From an uncultured Rhizobiaceae bacterium (GTDB taxonomy: Bacteria > Pseudomonadota > Alphaproteobacteria > Rhizobiales > Rhizobiaceae), in the NCBI GenBank assembly GCA_958296345.1, contig CATQIJ010000001.1, forward strand, positions 154,734-218,733: a DNA stretch of 64,000 nucleotides. Reading direction: 5' to 3'. This document shows, piece by piece, positions 38,663 through 48,309 of this stretch (position 1 is its first letter; every line of letters begins with the position of its first letter). The position numbers and the translations under genes were made by a program. Under the pieces are notes generated by a model, which worked only from the letters and a program-made list of their open reading frames with translations, was not told where the DNA came from and made no database searches.

Positions 38663-39508
38663 TCAAATCCTGTCCACTACAGTTGATTCCAGTTTGCGGA
38701 ACACGGTTCTGCCAATGATAAGAAAAACAATAGCTGTTGCACCAAGAACAATGAACGCTCTTGAAGATGGTAATGTAGTTCCAATCAATGCCCAGCGCAT
38801 CCAATCAAGCAATGTCGCAACAGGATTAAAGTCAAATAGCCAATGATAGTTTTCCGGCAGAAAGGATACGGGATAAATCACGGGTGATAGATACATCAAA
38901 AATTGAGTCCCATAGCCAATAGCCATCCCAACATCACGATAAATAGCATTGAGCGGTGCGAATATCAGTGCACCGGCATAGCTCAGGGAAAGCGTCACCA
39001 AAACAATCAAGGGGGCAAAAATAATCTGGGGCTGAAAGGCTACGCCAAACCATATCATCAAGACGAACAAAATAACCAAGGCAAGAAAGAAATCGACGGT
39101 ACTTGCCAGTAGACCAATTAATGGGATGCCCATACGCGGAAAATAGATCTTATTTATAAATGCCGAATTAGCGACCAAACTCCCTGTTCCTTCACCAAGA
39201 TTGCGGCTAAAAAACTGCCATAAAAGCAATCCTGAAAACACAAAAACAGGGTAGGGCGTATCGCCTGAGTCAACGCGCACAAAATAGCCAAATACAATTG
39301 TGAAAACCAAACAAGTAACAATGGGTTGGATTATCACCCATAAAAGACCAAGAACGCTTTGCTTATAGCGCGCCTTGATATCACGGAATGCCAAAGCGAT
39401 AAAAATTTCACGATACAACCAAATTTCTTTAATTTGATAAAAAACTGATTTCCTAACGGAGGAATCAATGACATTTTTTTGGACATTTAAACTCTTTGTC
39501 ACAGGCAT
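38663..39508 (-). CDS. wzm: Polysaccharide ABC exporter, membrane subunit
   Basis: The 281-residue ABC-2 type permease has six predicted membrane spans. Family features are REIFIALAFRDIKARYKQSV, LGLLWVIIQPIVTCLVF, and the late FLPENYHWLFDFNPVATLLDW. With Wzt it forms the channel for undecaprenyl-linked polysaccharide. It is 53 bp after the preceding methyltransferase gene. Confidence 0.93.
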   Translation of the reverse strand: MPVTKSLNVQKNVIDSSVRKSVFYQIKEIWLYREIFIALAFRDIKARYKQSVLGLLWVIIQPIVTCLVFTIVFGYFVRVDSGDTPYPVFVFSGLLLWQFFSRNLGEGTGSLVANSAFINKIYFPRMGIPLIGLLASTVDFFLALVILFVLMIWFGVAFQPQIIFAPLIVLVTLSLSYAGALIFAPLNAIYRDVGMAIGYGTQFLMYLSPVIYPVSFLPENYHWLFDFNPVATLLDWMRWALIGTTLPSSRAFIVLGATAIVFLIIGRTVFRKLESTVVDRI

Positions 39509-39561
39509 AAACCTTAGGTTAAATATTTTATGGAAGCAGGCTCTGCTGCCTTCCGGACCTC

Positions 39562-40380
39562 TTAAGCACTATTAGTTTTCAGCCATACAGAATAATCCAG
39601 CATGATCTTTTCGCGTCCGGTAGTACATGGCTTATGAACCCGCAAAGGAGCTCCTCTCTGCACTATAGAAAAATAATTTAAGGGCAATGGCTCTAGCTTT
39701 GGAATTGCGTCTGCAGAAGCCAGGTAAACATCTGTACCACCAACATAAACGATTTTATAGTTATAACTTTCTGCCAGAAGTTTAACCGCACCAACAGAAC
39801 AGCCATAAACAGTGTCTTCTTCCCAAAACTCTTCTGGATTATCGGGAAACGTAATCGCCTGATCAAACGGAAAATGAGAATTATATTTGATTGTTATTAC
39901 AAGAGGTCGGTAGGCATCAAGAATAGACCTCAAAACCCAAATATCTGTTGAATCAATATCTACGCTTAGGTATTCAAGATTCTTCGGTACATTATGCTTC
40001 TTTAGCAAATCACATATATTTTTTGACGTGATAAAAGACTTATGTAAATTAATTTCCAGATTTTCATTTCCACCATCTAAAAGAACTGACTGCCATCCAT
40101 GGTTCATAATAAGATTTGCAGAATTACTATTTCCAGTCAGGGAAGTGCTGCTAAAACCAAACTCAACACAAAAAGGCGGCGAGTTCTTTGTTGAAATGTG
40201 ACTAAAAAGTTTTTCCAATATTCCATCTTGCTCATGCTGACTATAAACAGATTTTTCGCAATCTGGCAGATCTATCAAATAGTTCTTGTTCATAGAAATC
40301 GACTTTAGGAACATCGGAACAATATAATTGTAATATGTAAAAACCACCATTTGGAAGATTTTCTTGATTAAACTTGTCAT
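39562..40380 (-). CDS. FkbM/methyltransferase-like protein
   Basis: The 272-residue protein starts at ATG 40380, overlapping the preceding stop as TAATG; the upstream in-frame ATG at 40395 lies inside the previous gene. It has SQHEQDGILEKLF, FCVEFGFSST (possible SAM-binding strand), SVLLDGGNENLE and LSVDIDSTDIWVL, a pattern of FkbM-like methyltransferases of surface-polysaccharide loci. The SAM site is degenerate compared with classic FkbM, so the activity is uncertain. It could methylate a sugar or the chain end. Confidence 0.6.
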   Translation of the reverse strand: MTSLIKKIFQMVVFTYYNYIVPMFLKSISMNKNYLIDLPDCEKSVYSQHEQDGILEKLFSHISTKNSPPFCVEFGFSSTSLTGNSNSANLIMNHGWQSVLLDGGNENLEINLHKSFITSKNICDLLKKHNVPKNLEYLSVDIDSTDIWVLRSILDAYRPLVITIKYNSHFPFDQAITFPDNPEEFWEEDTVYGCSVGAVKLLAESYNYKIVYVGGTDVYLASADAIPKLEPLPLNYFSIVQRGAPLRVHKPCTTGREKIMLDYSVWLKTNSA

Positions 40381-41250
40381 TAGTTTTGCTTCCATAAATT
40401 ATGTACGTTGATTTCTTCATTATCAGCATTGTTCGGACTATCCAAGTCCGTGCGCAATTTATCTGTTCGTTGGAAGTCGTTTGCCATGTCTTTACGGATA
40501 AAGGAGAGCTCTAACAACACGGGAACTGATACCCCGTTGCGTTCAGCTACCCATCCAACGTTATTTGCATGTATGTGCACACAATACATATGGTGTAATA
40601 TTTTTACTAAACACTCACTAATCAGAAAATGCTTTTCGGCATCAAATAAGAGATTTTGCAAATCATGGATTTCCATAGATATCTGCGTGAATTGCGATAT
40701 CTCTTCTTCCGTAAGTGCTTGAATTGCTGGGTATTCAAACCCTTCAATATCCATCTTTAACAGCAGGTTCCTGCCCAGATGCCCATTTTCTTTGATCAAC
40801 GTCCCAATATCTTTCATGCCACTAATATTGGGTTTGCCACATATTCCAGTCTTAAAGAAATGGAAGTTTTTGTGTTCTTCTGGAAGTCCATCAATTGTAT
40901 GGTCATACATGAAGACTGGAATTGAGCGTTCTGCTATTTCCTTATCCCATGTCACATCATTTGCTATCCCAAAGGAGTAGGCAGCATCGACTTTATCAAA
41001 AAACATCACCCATGATATAACCACCATCAGCTTTGTTGCCTACTCTAATGAGCGGCACGCTGGGGCTTTCAAATGGTGCAAGTTTCTGAAGCAACTGAGC
41101 AGTCAAAATTGGTAGTAAACACTCTTCCAACCGAGATAGTCTAGTCTCAAGCTTATTCGCATAACGTATCTTGTTACGTAAATCACGCACAGCATCCATA
41201 CCAGGAACGTAAGCCAAGGAGAATTTCTTAATTTTATTCATCATACTCAT
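40380..41250 (-). CDS. FkbM-family methyltransferase, one frameshift
   Basis: Two frames (41250-40996 and 41027-40380) make one protein of about 289 residues after removing one T from the coding-strand T6 (40998-41003): ...[22 protein letters not shown]. The FkbM-type core is [15 protein letters not shown]. The N-terminus ([20 protein letters not shown]) contains a short coiled-coil. ATG at 41250 overlaps the gmd stop. The probable role is O-methylation of a polysaccharide sugar. Confidence 0.72.
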
Positions 41251-42296
41251 GACATGCTCTCCACAGCCTTTAAATCCTCACGAACCATCTCTTTTACAAG
41301 TTCAGGAAAAGATGTCTTATGCTTCCAGCCGAGTAGCTTACGTGCCTTACTGGCATCACCCAGTAGTAAGTCAACTTCCGTCGGGCGGAAATACCGTGGA
41401 TCAACTGTCACAACTGTCTTTCCAGATTTATGGTCTAGGCCAACTTCACTCGTTCCATCACCTTGCCACTCAATTTGCATTCCAACTTCTTTGAAGGCCA
41501 GTTCAATAAATTCTCGGACGGAGTGTGTTTCACCAGTCGCCAGCACAAAGTCATCAGCCTCATTGTGCTGCATAATGCGCCACATTCCCTCTACATAATC
41601 CTTTGCATGTCCCCAATCGCGCTTGGCATCGAGGTTGCCAATATATATACAGTCCTCAAGGCCTTGTTTTATTTTTGCGACAGCCATTGTAATTTTGCGC
41701 GTTACAAAGGTTTCACCGCGAATGGGACTTTCATGGTTAAAAAGAATGCCGTTACTGGCAAACATGCCGTAAGCCTCACGGTAGTTCTTTACGATCCAAA
41801 AAGCATAAAGCTTGGCAGCGGCATAAGGGCTCCTGGGATAGAAGGCGTTGTTTCACTTTGTGGGGTTTCTTGAACCTTTCCGTAAAGCTCGGACGTCGAG
41901 GCTTGATAGAATTTGCAGCTCTTTTCCATCCCAAGAATTCGTATCGCTTCAAGCAGGCGCAGTGTCCCCAAAGCATCAGAATTTGCGGTATATTCGGGCG
42001 TTTCAAAGCTCACTTGCACATGACTTTGGGCAGCAAGGTTATAAATCTCATCTGGCTGTGTTTTTGCACCAACCGTATCAAATTCGTCGCATCTGTCACA
42101 TCTCCGTAATGAAGAAAGAAATTTCCTTGCTGCAAGTGCGGATCTTCATAAATATGATCTATGCGTTGCGTATTGAACGATGATGATCGCCGTTTAATCC
42201 CATGAACAATATAATTCTTACTCAGCAATAACTCAGCCAAATAGGCACCGTCTTGCCCAGTAATTCCGTAATAAGAGCCGTTTTCTGTTTATTCAT
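41247..42296 (-). CDS. gmd: GDP-mannose 4,6-dehydratase, three indels
   Basis: Gmd makes GDP-4-keto-6-deoxymannose, the GDP-fucose precursor. Joined frames give about 349 residues: [78 protein letters not shown] with the catalytic Y-x3-K (YAAAK), and [17 protein letters not shown]. Single missing bases occur near 42266 (G), in T5 at 42061-42065 and near 41842. With these restored every family motif is present, so the gene is probably intact in the organism. It overlaps fcl by 8 bp. Confidence 0.93.
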
Positions 42297-43231
42297 TTTT
42301 ATTTTCCAAATACCATCGATAATATTGTTTCAACCCGTCTTCCAATTTTATTTTGCTCTTCCAGCCAAGGGCATTTATATTCGTGACGTCAAGCAGTTTC
42401 CTTGGAGTACCGTCAGGGCGATTTGTTTCAAAAGTTATGTCGCCTTCAAATCCAACAACTCTTCTGAGTAAGCTCGCGAAATCAGCAATTGAAACGTCAC
42501 TTCCTGTGCCCACGTTAATATGCTGGCTACCTGAATAATTTTGCAGCAAAAACAAGCAAGCTTCTGCCAGATCGTCTACATGCAGGAACTCTCGACATGG
42601 CTTGCCAGTTCCCAGACACTTACGCTGTTAGCTCCCTTTACCTTCGCCTCATGAAAACGGCTTAGCAGTGCTGCTGGAACATGACTGTTTTCAGGATGAA
42701 AATTGTCATTTGGCCCATACAAATTGGTTGGCATTGCGGATATAAAGTCACAACCATATTGCTTTCTGTAGGCTTGACAAAGTTTTATTCCAGCAATTTT
42801 TGCAATTGCATACCATTCATTTGTAGGCTCAAGAGCACTGGTTAATAGATATTCTTCTTTGATTGGCTGTGGACAATCTCTGGGATAAATACAACTAGAG
42901 CCAAGAAATAGCAGCTTTTTAACGAAATTACGTTGTGCCCCTGAAATTATATTTTGCTGGATTTGTAAATTATCGGATATGAAATCAACAGGGTATATAG
43001 CATTTGCATGGATGCCACCTACCTTCGCTGCTACCAAGATTACCACATCGGGTTTTACCCCTTTGTAAAATTCCTGAACTTGAACAGAATCAATAAGATC
43101 AACATCAGTTCGACCTGTAGCGTATAAATCCACATCATGTCCACACAAGCTTCGCACAATAGCAGAGCCAACCATCCATTGGCTCCTGCAACCCAAACCT
43201 TTTTTCCTTCTAGAATAAATTTATCTCCCAT
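42289..43231 (-). CDS. fcl: GDP-L-fucose synthase, two indels
   Basis: Fcl epimerises and reduces the Gmd product to GDP-L-fucose. Joined frames give about 314 residues: [18 protein letters not shown] (NADPH fold), [10 protein letters not shown] and the catalytic Y-x3-K in [45 protein letters not shown] and a C-terminal YRWYLEN. Single missing bases lie near 43175 and in the C3 at 42611-42613. I use ATG 43231 with a GAGG site inside the manC tail. The gene order manC-fcl-gmd fits a dedicated GDP-fucose module. Confidence 0.93.
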
Positions 43232-44632
43232 AGACATCCTCATAACGCACTATATCGTCTTCACCCAGATAACTACCACACTGAATCTCTATTAGGATTA
43301 ATTGTTCAGCTCAGGGTTTTCAAGGCGATGCTTGTTGCCTAAAGGAATGTAGGTCGACTGGTTAGGTTCCAACTCGATCGTTTCCTCTCCATTGGTGACA
43401 AGCGCTTTACCGCTCACCACGACCCAATGCTCATTTCTGTGTTTGTGGCTTTGAAGACTGAGCCGAGCACCGGGCTTCACCTCAATACGTTTCAGTTTAA
43501 AGCCCAAACCTTCTTGCAAAACCGTGTAGGTTCCCCAAGGGCGATGTGCCGTAGGAAATTCTCTATAAACAGAATCATTGCGAGCCTTTAACTCGTCAAC
43601 AATAGTGCGGACGTCTTGCGCGCGATCTTTGTGAGCGATGAGGAGAGCGTCGACCGTATCAGAAATAATAAGATCTTTGACACCAAGCGTTGCAATTAAT
43701 CTTTCGCCACCGTGGATGATGCAGTCATTGGTTTCTTTGCACATCACATTGCCGAAATTATTATTTTTATGCTCATCAGCGGGGTGCAACGCGCCGAGCT
43801 CATTCCACGAGCCAATATCAAACCAGCCTATATCACACGGCACAATGCCTACATTTTGAGATTTCTCAAACACAGCATAATCAACCGAAATGCTTTGAAT
43901 ATGCTCAAATTCAGCACGCTGCATTTCAAGTGCCTGCCAATTATCTGCAGATGATAGTTTTGCTCCAGCTACAACTTTGGCTGCCTGCACAGCGATATCT
44001 GGTGCGAGAAGATTAAGCTCCTCCAAAAAACTGCCAGCACGCATGCAGAACATGCCAGAATTCCAGAAATAATTGCCATCGGCAATATATATTTCTGCAG
44101 TTTTTTTATCTGGCTTCTCAACAAATTTTTCTACTTTATTTCCATTAGACAATATATATCCATACCCAGTTTTAGGGGCCGAAGGCTTTATGCCAAACGT
44201 TACAAGCTTACCTTGAGCAGCTAATTTTTCCGCCTGCTTTACGGCTTGAGTGAATGCCACCATATTGTGAACAAGGTGATCAGCGGGCATGACCAACATA
44301 ATGCAATCATCACCATGCGCACCAAGAGCATAATGCGCAGCGATAGCAATGGCAGCAGCCGAGCTCCTTCCAACTGGCTCTAGTAGAAATGTATTTTTTG
44401 ATGCCGAAACACCAACTTCTTCGAATTCATCTTTTGAGTAAAAAAACAAATCACGATTTGTTACTGTTACAATTTCCTCAGAATCCGAAATATTGCGGGC
44501 ACGAATATAGCTCTTCTGGAGTAGGCTTTGCCCGTCACCAAGCTTGATAAAGGGCTTGGGATGCGCTTCACGCGACAATGGCCAGAGGCGAGAGCCAATA
44601 CCCCCTGACAAAATTATAGGCAAAAGCATCAA
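43221..44632 (-). CDS. manC: Mannose-1-phosphate guanylyltransferase / mannose-6-phosphate isomerase
   Basis: This bifunctional type II enzyme supplies GDP-mannose to Gmd. It has the pyrophosphorylase signature GGIGSRLWPLSREAHPKPF, VEKPDKKTA, and a C-terminal cupin PMI domain (RPWGTYTVLQEG, LSLQSHKHRNEHWVVVSG). The first frame stops at 43298, too early for the family. One missing T near 43298-43303 restores LNNLILIEIQCGSYLGEDDI and a normal end (VRYEDVYGR) at 43221-43223, giving about 470 residues and an overlap with the fcl start. It is the first gene of the operon; a MITE-like element ends 31 bp upstream. Confidence 0.93.
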
Positions 44633-44662
44633 GACTATTCCTTATTTAACACAAAAGAAACC

Positions 44663-44929
44663 TAGGCTTCGGACCTATAAATTTCATCCATTCTGCGTGT
44701 GTGATTTTTTACTCTGATTAGGAGGAAAAGTGCAGCAAATGTGGGGCATTTGCAAGATTTTTCGACGCTATCAGGGCAAAAAAGCGCCTCGCCTTTCAGG
44801 TTTGGGTTTAAAGCTTATCTGTCGCAAACCCTGCTGCAAAAAGGGAAAGCGCCCTTGTTTGGCAGGCTTTGTCTCCATCTAAACTGTAAACCCAAACAGA
44901 ATTGTATGAAATTTATAGGTCCGAATCCT
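44663..44929. mobile_element. MITE-like element with terminal inverted repeats
   Basis: Ends 44663-44695 and 44896-44929 are inverted copies, with a 20-bp perfect core TTCGGACCTATAAATTTCAT flanked by TAGG outside and ATTCTG inside. TA dinucleotides border both ends, as after IS630/Tc1-type insertion. The ~267-bp element has no credible gene; internal TTTGGGTTTA (44801-44810) and TAAACCCAAA (44886-44895) form a second nested inverted repeat. It occupies the promoter region of manC, so it may supply or disturb the operon's promoter. Confidence 0.65.
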
Positions 44930-45113
44930 AATTACATAACGTTCGGGGGGGGGGGTAGCAAGAAAAAAATTCATTTCCACTCAATATGTTGGCATGTGTT
45001 CTTACAGCGTTTTTTTATGTTGTGTAGCTTATACATCTTACATCGACACAGATGATTGATTAGGTGCAATATCAGTTGTCAATGGACACCCAAGCTGGGA
45101 TTCAAACGCACGA

Positions 45114-45215
45114 TTAGTACGGTACTTTCGTCGCTATGATTGAAGCCATACCAAGAACGGAAATCAAAGCAGCGTATAGTGTTGCAACATAAAACTTGCT
45201 TTTCGTTGTTTTCAT
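45114..45215 (-). CDS. Possible 33-residue membrane peptide
   Basis: ATG 45215 opens MKTTKSKFYVATLYAALISV followed by LGMASIIATKVPY and TAA. The basic start and one hydrophobic stretch resemble a small membrane peptide or a signal peptide without its protein. The ribosome-binding site is weak. No family is recognised. Confidence 0.25.
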   Translation of the reverse strand: MKTTKSKFYVATLYAALISVLGMASIIATKVPY

Positions 45216-45278
45216 GGCAATTATTTGTTGCAGCTCAATGGTGAGTGTAGAGGATTCAAACCCCAAGAGGTTCAATAC

Positions 45279-45400
45279 ACCGCCAGTCAGTCACCAGCAA
45301 ACTGACCCCTATTATAACTCTCCCAATTAGTGCCGTTATTTCCGCAGGTTAGCGGGTTATTGATTTAGTTCCCGTTGCGGAGATACGCGATTTGGAGACA
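45279..45400. repeat. Recombinase downstream repeat, copy 1
   Basis: CACCGCCAGTCAGTCAC, AACTGACC, AATTAGTGCCGTT, TTTCCGC and GCGGAGATAC occur here in the same order and orientation as at 50907-51016. The copies differ at many positions between these blocks. Both lie downstream of a serine-recombinase 3' end, so this seems to be the conserved trailing sequence of that element family. Confidence 0.55.
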
Positions 45401-45551
45401 ACATATGGGCATTTTCTGCAATCGTCTCCCGAGGGCCTTTTTGGCGCGACGGCTGTTTGCTGCATGTTTAGGAGTTGAATGAGTTAACTCGCCAGATGGC
45501 GGGTTGCGATTGAGAACATCGGATAGCTCTTTTGAGTGTATTCAATCTTGG

Positions 45552-47338
45552 TCAGACAGCAAAACCAAGTAGCGTTCTCTGCTCCTGCCAGCTGCCTGGA
45601 ATGTCAATCAGGCGTCTTAGTTTTTCGGCGGTTAGATCGACAGGTTGAGTTCCTGCCAAAATGCTTTTTCTATGATGTCAGGTGCAAGGAAGCTCAGGCG
45701 GAGGTGCCTACTGATCCTGGAAGCATTACCACCTTCCTGTTTGGCTAGTTCACTGATGGAACTTGCTGTGCCATTTGTGAGTTTTTCCAAGTACTCATGT
45801 GCTTTGGCGATTAACATGATCAGATGATGATTGGGATCTGGTGCGCGGTGTTCCTGATTGCCTATTACAAGTCTTGCTTCAACACCTCGGCGCTTCATGT
45901 GATGGGGTAATTCTATACGCTTGATTGGATTGTCGGATTGATCATCAAATGGAGCCAATCCAAGACTTTGATGAACACCTTCAAGCTTGATCTCGATCAC
46001 TAGTTTATCCGCATGAAGCTCTACACGGCTAAGAAAGTTTTGAAGTATTTCTCTCGTGTTTTGCTGACGGCCTGACTGCAGCTTTTGAGCAATGAACTTG
46101 GCTGCTTTCTCAACTCTTTGATGGTGTTCAATCGTTTGACTTTGTCCCTTGACTAAATCCTGAAGCTTAATACGGTCCTCCAAATGCTGCTTGATGATAT
46201 TGACGACTGGAACATCAATCTCGGTAGCTGGAATGCGCCATGTAGTTGGAGCGTTTCTTGATTCATTTCCTTGGTTTAAGCCAGCATCTTCAGTTTTTGA
46301 TTCACCCTCGATCAATTGGCTAGAGACATAATAACCATATCGAACACCCTTCTTGTTTGCATGACTGGGTGTTAGCCGATTGCCATTATCGTCATACAGT
46401 AAACCGGTGAGCAAGTTTCTGGATTTGGTGTTCGTACCAAGCTTTCTGTTGACCGCATTAGACTTCAGTTTTTCCTGAACATCATCCCATAAATCTTGTT
46501 TGATGATTGCATCATGCTGGCCTTTATAAATCTCATCCCTATGTGTGACTTTGCCATTGTAAATTGGGTTAGCGAGAAGGTGATACAGATTGCCTCTTCC
46601 AAATGGCCTCGTCGTTCTGATGGTTCCATTCTTTTGATGAACCACCCTCCCTGTTAAATCCTTTGCCTTGGCATCAGCGACAAGCTTCGTAACTGAGCTC
46701 AATTCCAGATATCGACTGAAGAGATATCTAACTGTCTCAGCTTCATCTTTGTCTATGATGAGCTTTCTGTCTTCCGTCTTATATCCAAGGGGTACCTTAC
46801 CCCCCATCCACATGCCTTTCTTCTTGGAAGCTGCAATCTTGTCTCTTATGCGCTCACCCGTGACTTCCCGTTCAAACTGGGCGAAGGATAAAAGCACATT
46901 TAATGTAAGCCTGCCCATCAAGGTGGTTGTATTAAACTGCTGGGTAACAGATACAAAAGACACGCCCTTCCCATCAAACACATCGACCATCTTGGCAAAA
47001 TCCATCAAGGAACGGGTAAGGCGATCAATCTTGTAGACAACTATGACATCAACCAGACCATTGCGGATATCAGCAAGCAGCTCCTGCAGGGCTGGTCGCT
47101 TCATGGCTCCACCCGATATGCCACCATCATCATACGGCTTCTGAACCAATTTCCATCCAAGACTTGTCTGTGATGCAATATAGGCTTCACAGGCCTCTCG
47201 TTGTGCATCCAGAGAGTTGAACTCTTGTTCAAGTCCCTCTTCTGAGGACTTACGCGTGTAGATGGCGCACTTTAACTTTCTCGTTTGAGGTTTAATGCGA
47301 GCTGGATGTTCGGTTTGAGGATCAATATGTACATTCAT
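45552..47338 (-). CDS. Large serine recombinase, one indel near the C-terminus
   Basis: The protein has about 595 residues from ATG 47338, which overlaps the DUF2924 stop as ATGA. The resolvase catalytic domain has CAIYTRKSSEEGLEQEFNSL (nucleophile Ser in the R-K-S motif), YDDGGISGGAMKRPAL, YKIDRLTRSLMDF and TLNVLLSFAQFEREVTGERI. A recombinase domain (GKVPLGY, ETVRYLFSRYLEL) and a zinc-ribbon-like region follow. The frame stops at 45632 but a missing base near 45634 restores LTAEKLRRLIDIPGSW and a 'QRTLLGFAV' end at 45552-45554. It likely catalyses integration/excision of its own element. Confidence 0.85.
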
Positions 47339-47775
47339 TGTTCCTGTCCTCCCAGTATTCCAAAGAACCTTGGTCCTGAACACTTGGCTCCAGTAATTGC
47401 CTTAGCAATGGCGGAGAGGGAAGTATAAGCCTCCCCCTGCCATTCGAAGCCTTTCTCAAGGACTTCAACCTGATGCGTTTTGCCGTGCCATTCTCGCCTC
47501 AACCGCATGCCCGGCTTTAGCTCGATCTTCTGGGCAGATGGTTTGTGGTTCGCTCCATTAGCAATGGATAGCAGTGCTTTATGAGTTTCTCGTTTCAAAC
47601 TACCAAATCTCTTATCTTGAAGATGATAGACTGCGGCCCGTGCAAGCAGTGGCTGTTTTACGCCCTTGGGAGGATTGCAGCCAAATTGCTTGATCCATTT
47701 GGGTAGCAATTCCTCATATGGTAGCTCTTCAAGTTTCTCGATCTCTTGATCCAGCTTTTTCAACGACACAGCCAT
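47335..47775 (-). CDS. DUF2924 protein, recombinase partner
   Basis: The 146-residue protein has the DUF2924 features LPYEELLPKWIKQFGCNPP, LLARAAVYHLQDK, LKPGMRLRREWHGKTHQVEV and AITGAKCSGPRFFG. The family is found next to large serine recombinases in alphaproteobacterial prophages and integrative elements. The helical N-part and SH3-like C-part suggest DNA or recombinase binding, possibly as a directionality or accessory factor (inference). Its start and stop overlap the two neighbouring genes. Confidence 0.83.
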   Translation of the reverse strand: MAVSLKKLDQEIEKLEELPYEELLPKWIKQFGCNPPKGVKQPLLARAAVYHLQDKRFGSLKRETHKALLSIANGANHKPSAQKIELKPGMRLRREWHGKTHQVEVLEKGFEWQGEAYTSLSAIAKAITGAKCSGPRFFGILGGQEQ

Positions 47776-48044
47776 TATCCTGCTGCCTGTCGCTCATTGG
47801 CAGCTTTTCCATCATGATCCTTGTTTCCAATGCTGCTCACATAAGTTGAAAGGCTCATCAGCTTCTGGGCATCATAGAGTTTGGGCTCCACCTCAAGAAT
47901 GGAATGCATTGCCTCTTCTGGCCGACCAGCTTGCATATGCTTAAGAGCTGCACTTGCCGCAGCATCTGCAACACGCGTTGCTGAATGCATGTCTTCAGCA
48001 ATCTGATGTAGTAGCTTCGTTTTATGTTTTCCTGTGATCTTCAC
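47775..48044 (-). CDS. Small helical protein of the recombinase cassette
   Basis: The 89-residue protein starts MKITGKHKTKLLHQIAEDMH and is predicted helical (SATRVADAAASAALKHMQAG, EVEPKLYDAQKLMSL). I do not recognise a named domain. It ends on the ATG of the DUF2924 gene (TAATG), and so reads first in a three-gene operon with DUF2924 and the recombinase. A regulatory or accessory role is only inferred from that linkage. Confidence 0.6.
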   Translation of the reverse strand: MKITGKHKTKLLHQIAEDMHSATRVADAAASAALKHMQAGRPEEAMHSILEVEPKLYDAQKLMSLSTYVSSIGNKDHDGKAANERQAAG

Positions 48045-48309
48045 TAATCCATCGCCTCCGTTATCGTTGAGACAACCAATGCTTCCTTTGCGGGTGAAGT
48101 CCAGTCGAGGGTCGGAGAATAGTTACCTTAATGTAATATTTGGGGGGGAATGCAGCCGTTGGTAGTTTTGTAAAAATTAGAGATTATTAGCGTAAGCTGC
48201 CATTCAAATCTGGATGGACGAAAAATTTGCAACGGCAGTTCCGAGCCCATAATAGACATTCTGTTTATGTCGTACGCAGGATGTTTGAAAAATAATGCAA
48301 ACCTGTTTC
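48045..48309. other. Spacer between recombinase cassette and pxp operon
   Basis: 265 bp with a G7 tract (48142-48148). It should hold the promoter of the recombinase cassette (minus strand). I see no terminator for pxpC and no recognisable gene. This is a plausible right boundary of the recombinase-borne DNA, but no repeated attachment core could be identified by eye. Confidence 0.35.

Larger units (their letters stand above)
44930..45551. other. Non-coding spacer with G11 tract and recombinase 3' flank
   Basis: Between the MITE-like element and the recombinase stop I find an 11-G homopolymer (44944-44954), one possible tiny reading frame (45114-45215, listed separately), and the repeated recombinase downstream sequence (45279-45400, listed separately). 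Nothing else is supported. Confidence 0.4.

Noticed and set aside
43231..43298. Apparent gap and early stop at the end of manC
   Set aside because: Shifting by one base gives the normal ManC C-terminus overlapping fcl, so it is not a true truncation or an intergenic region.
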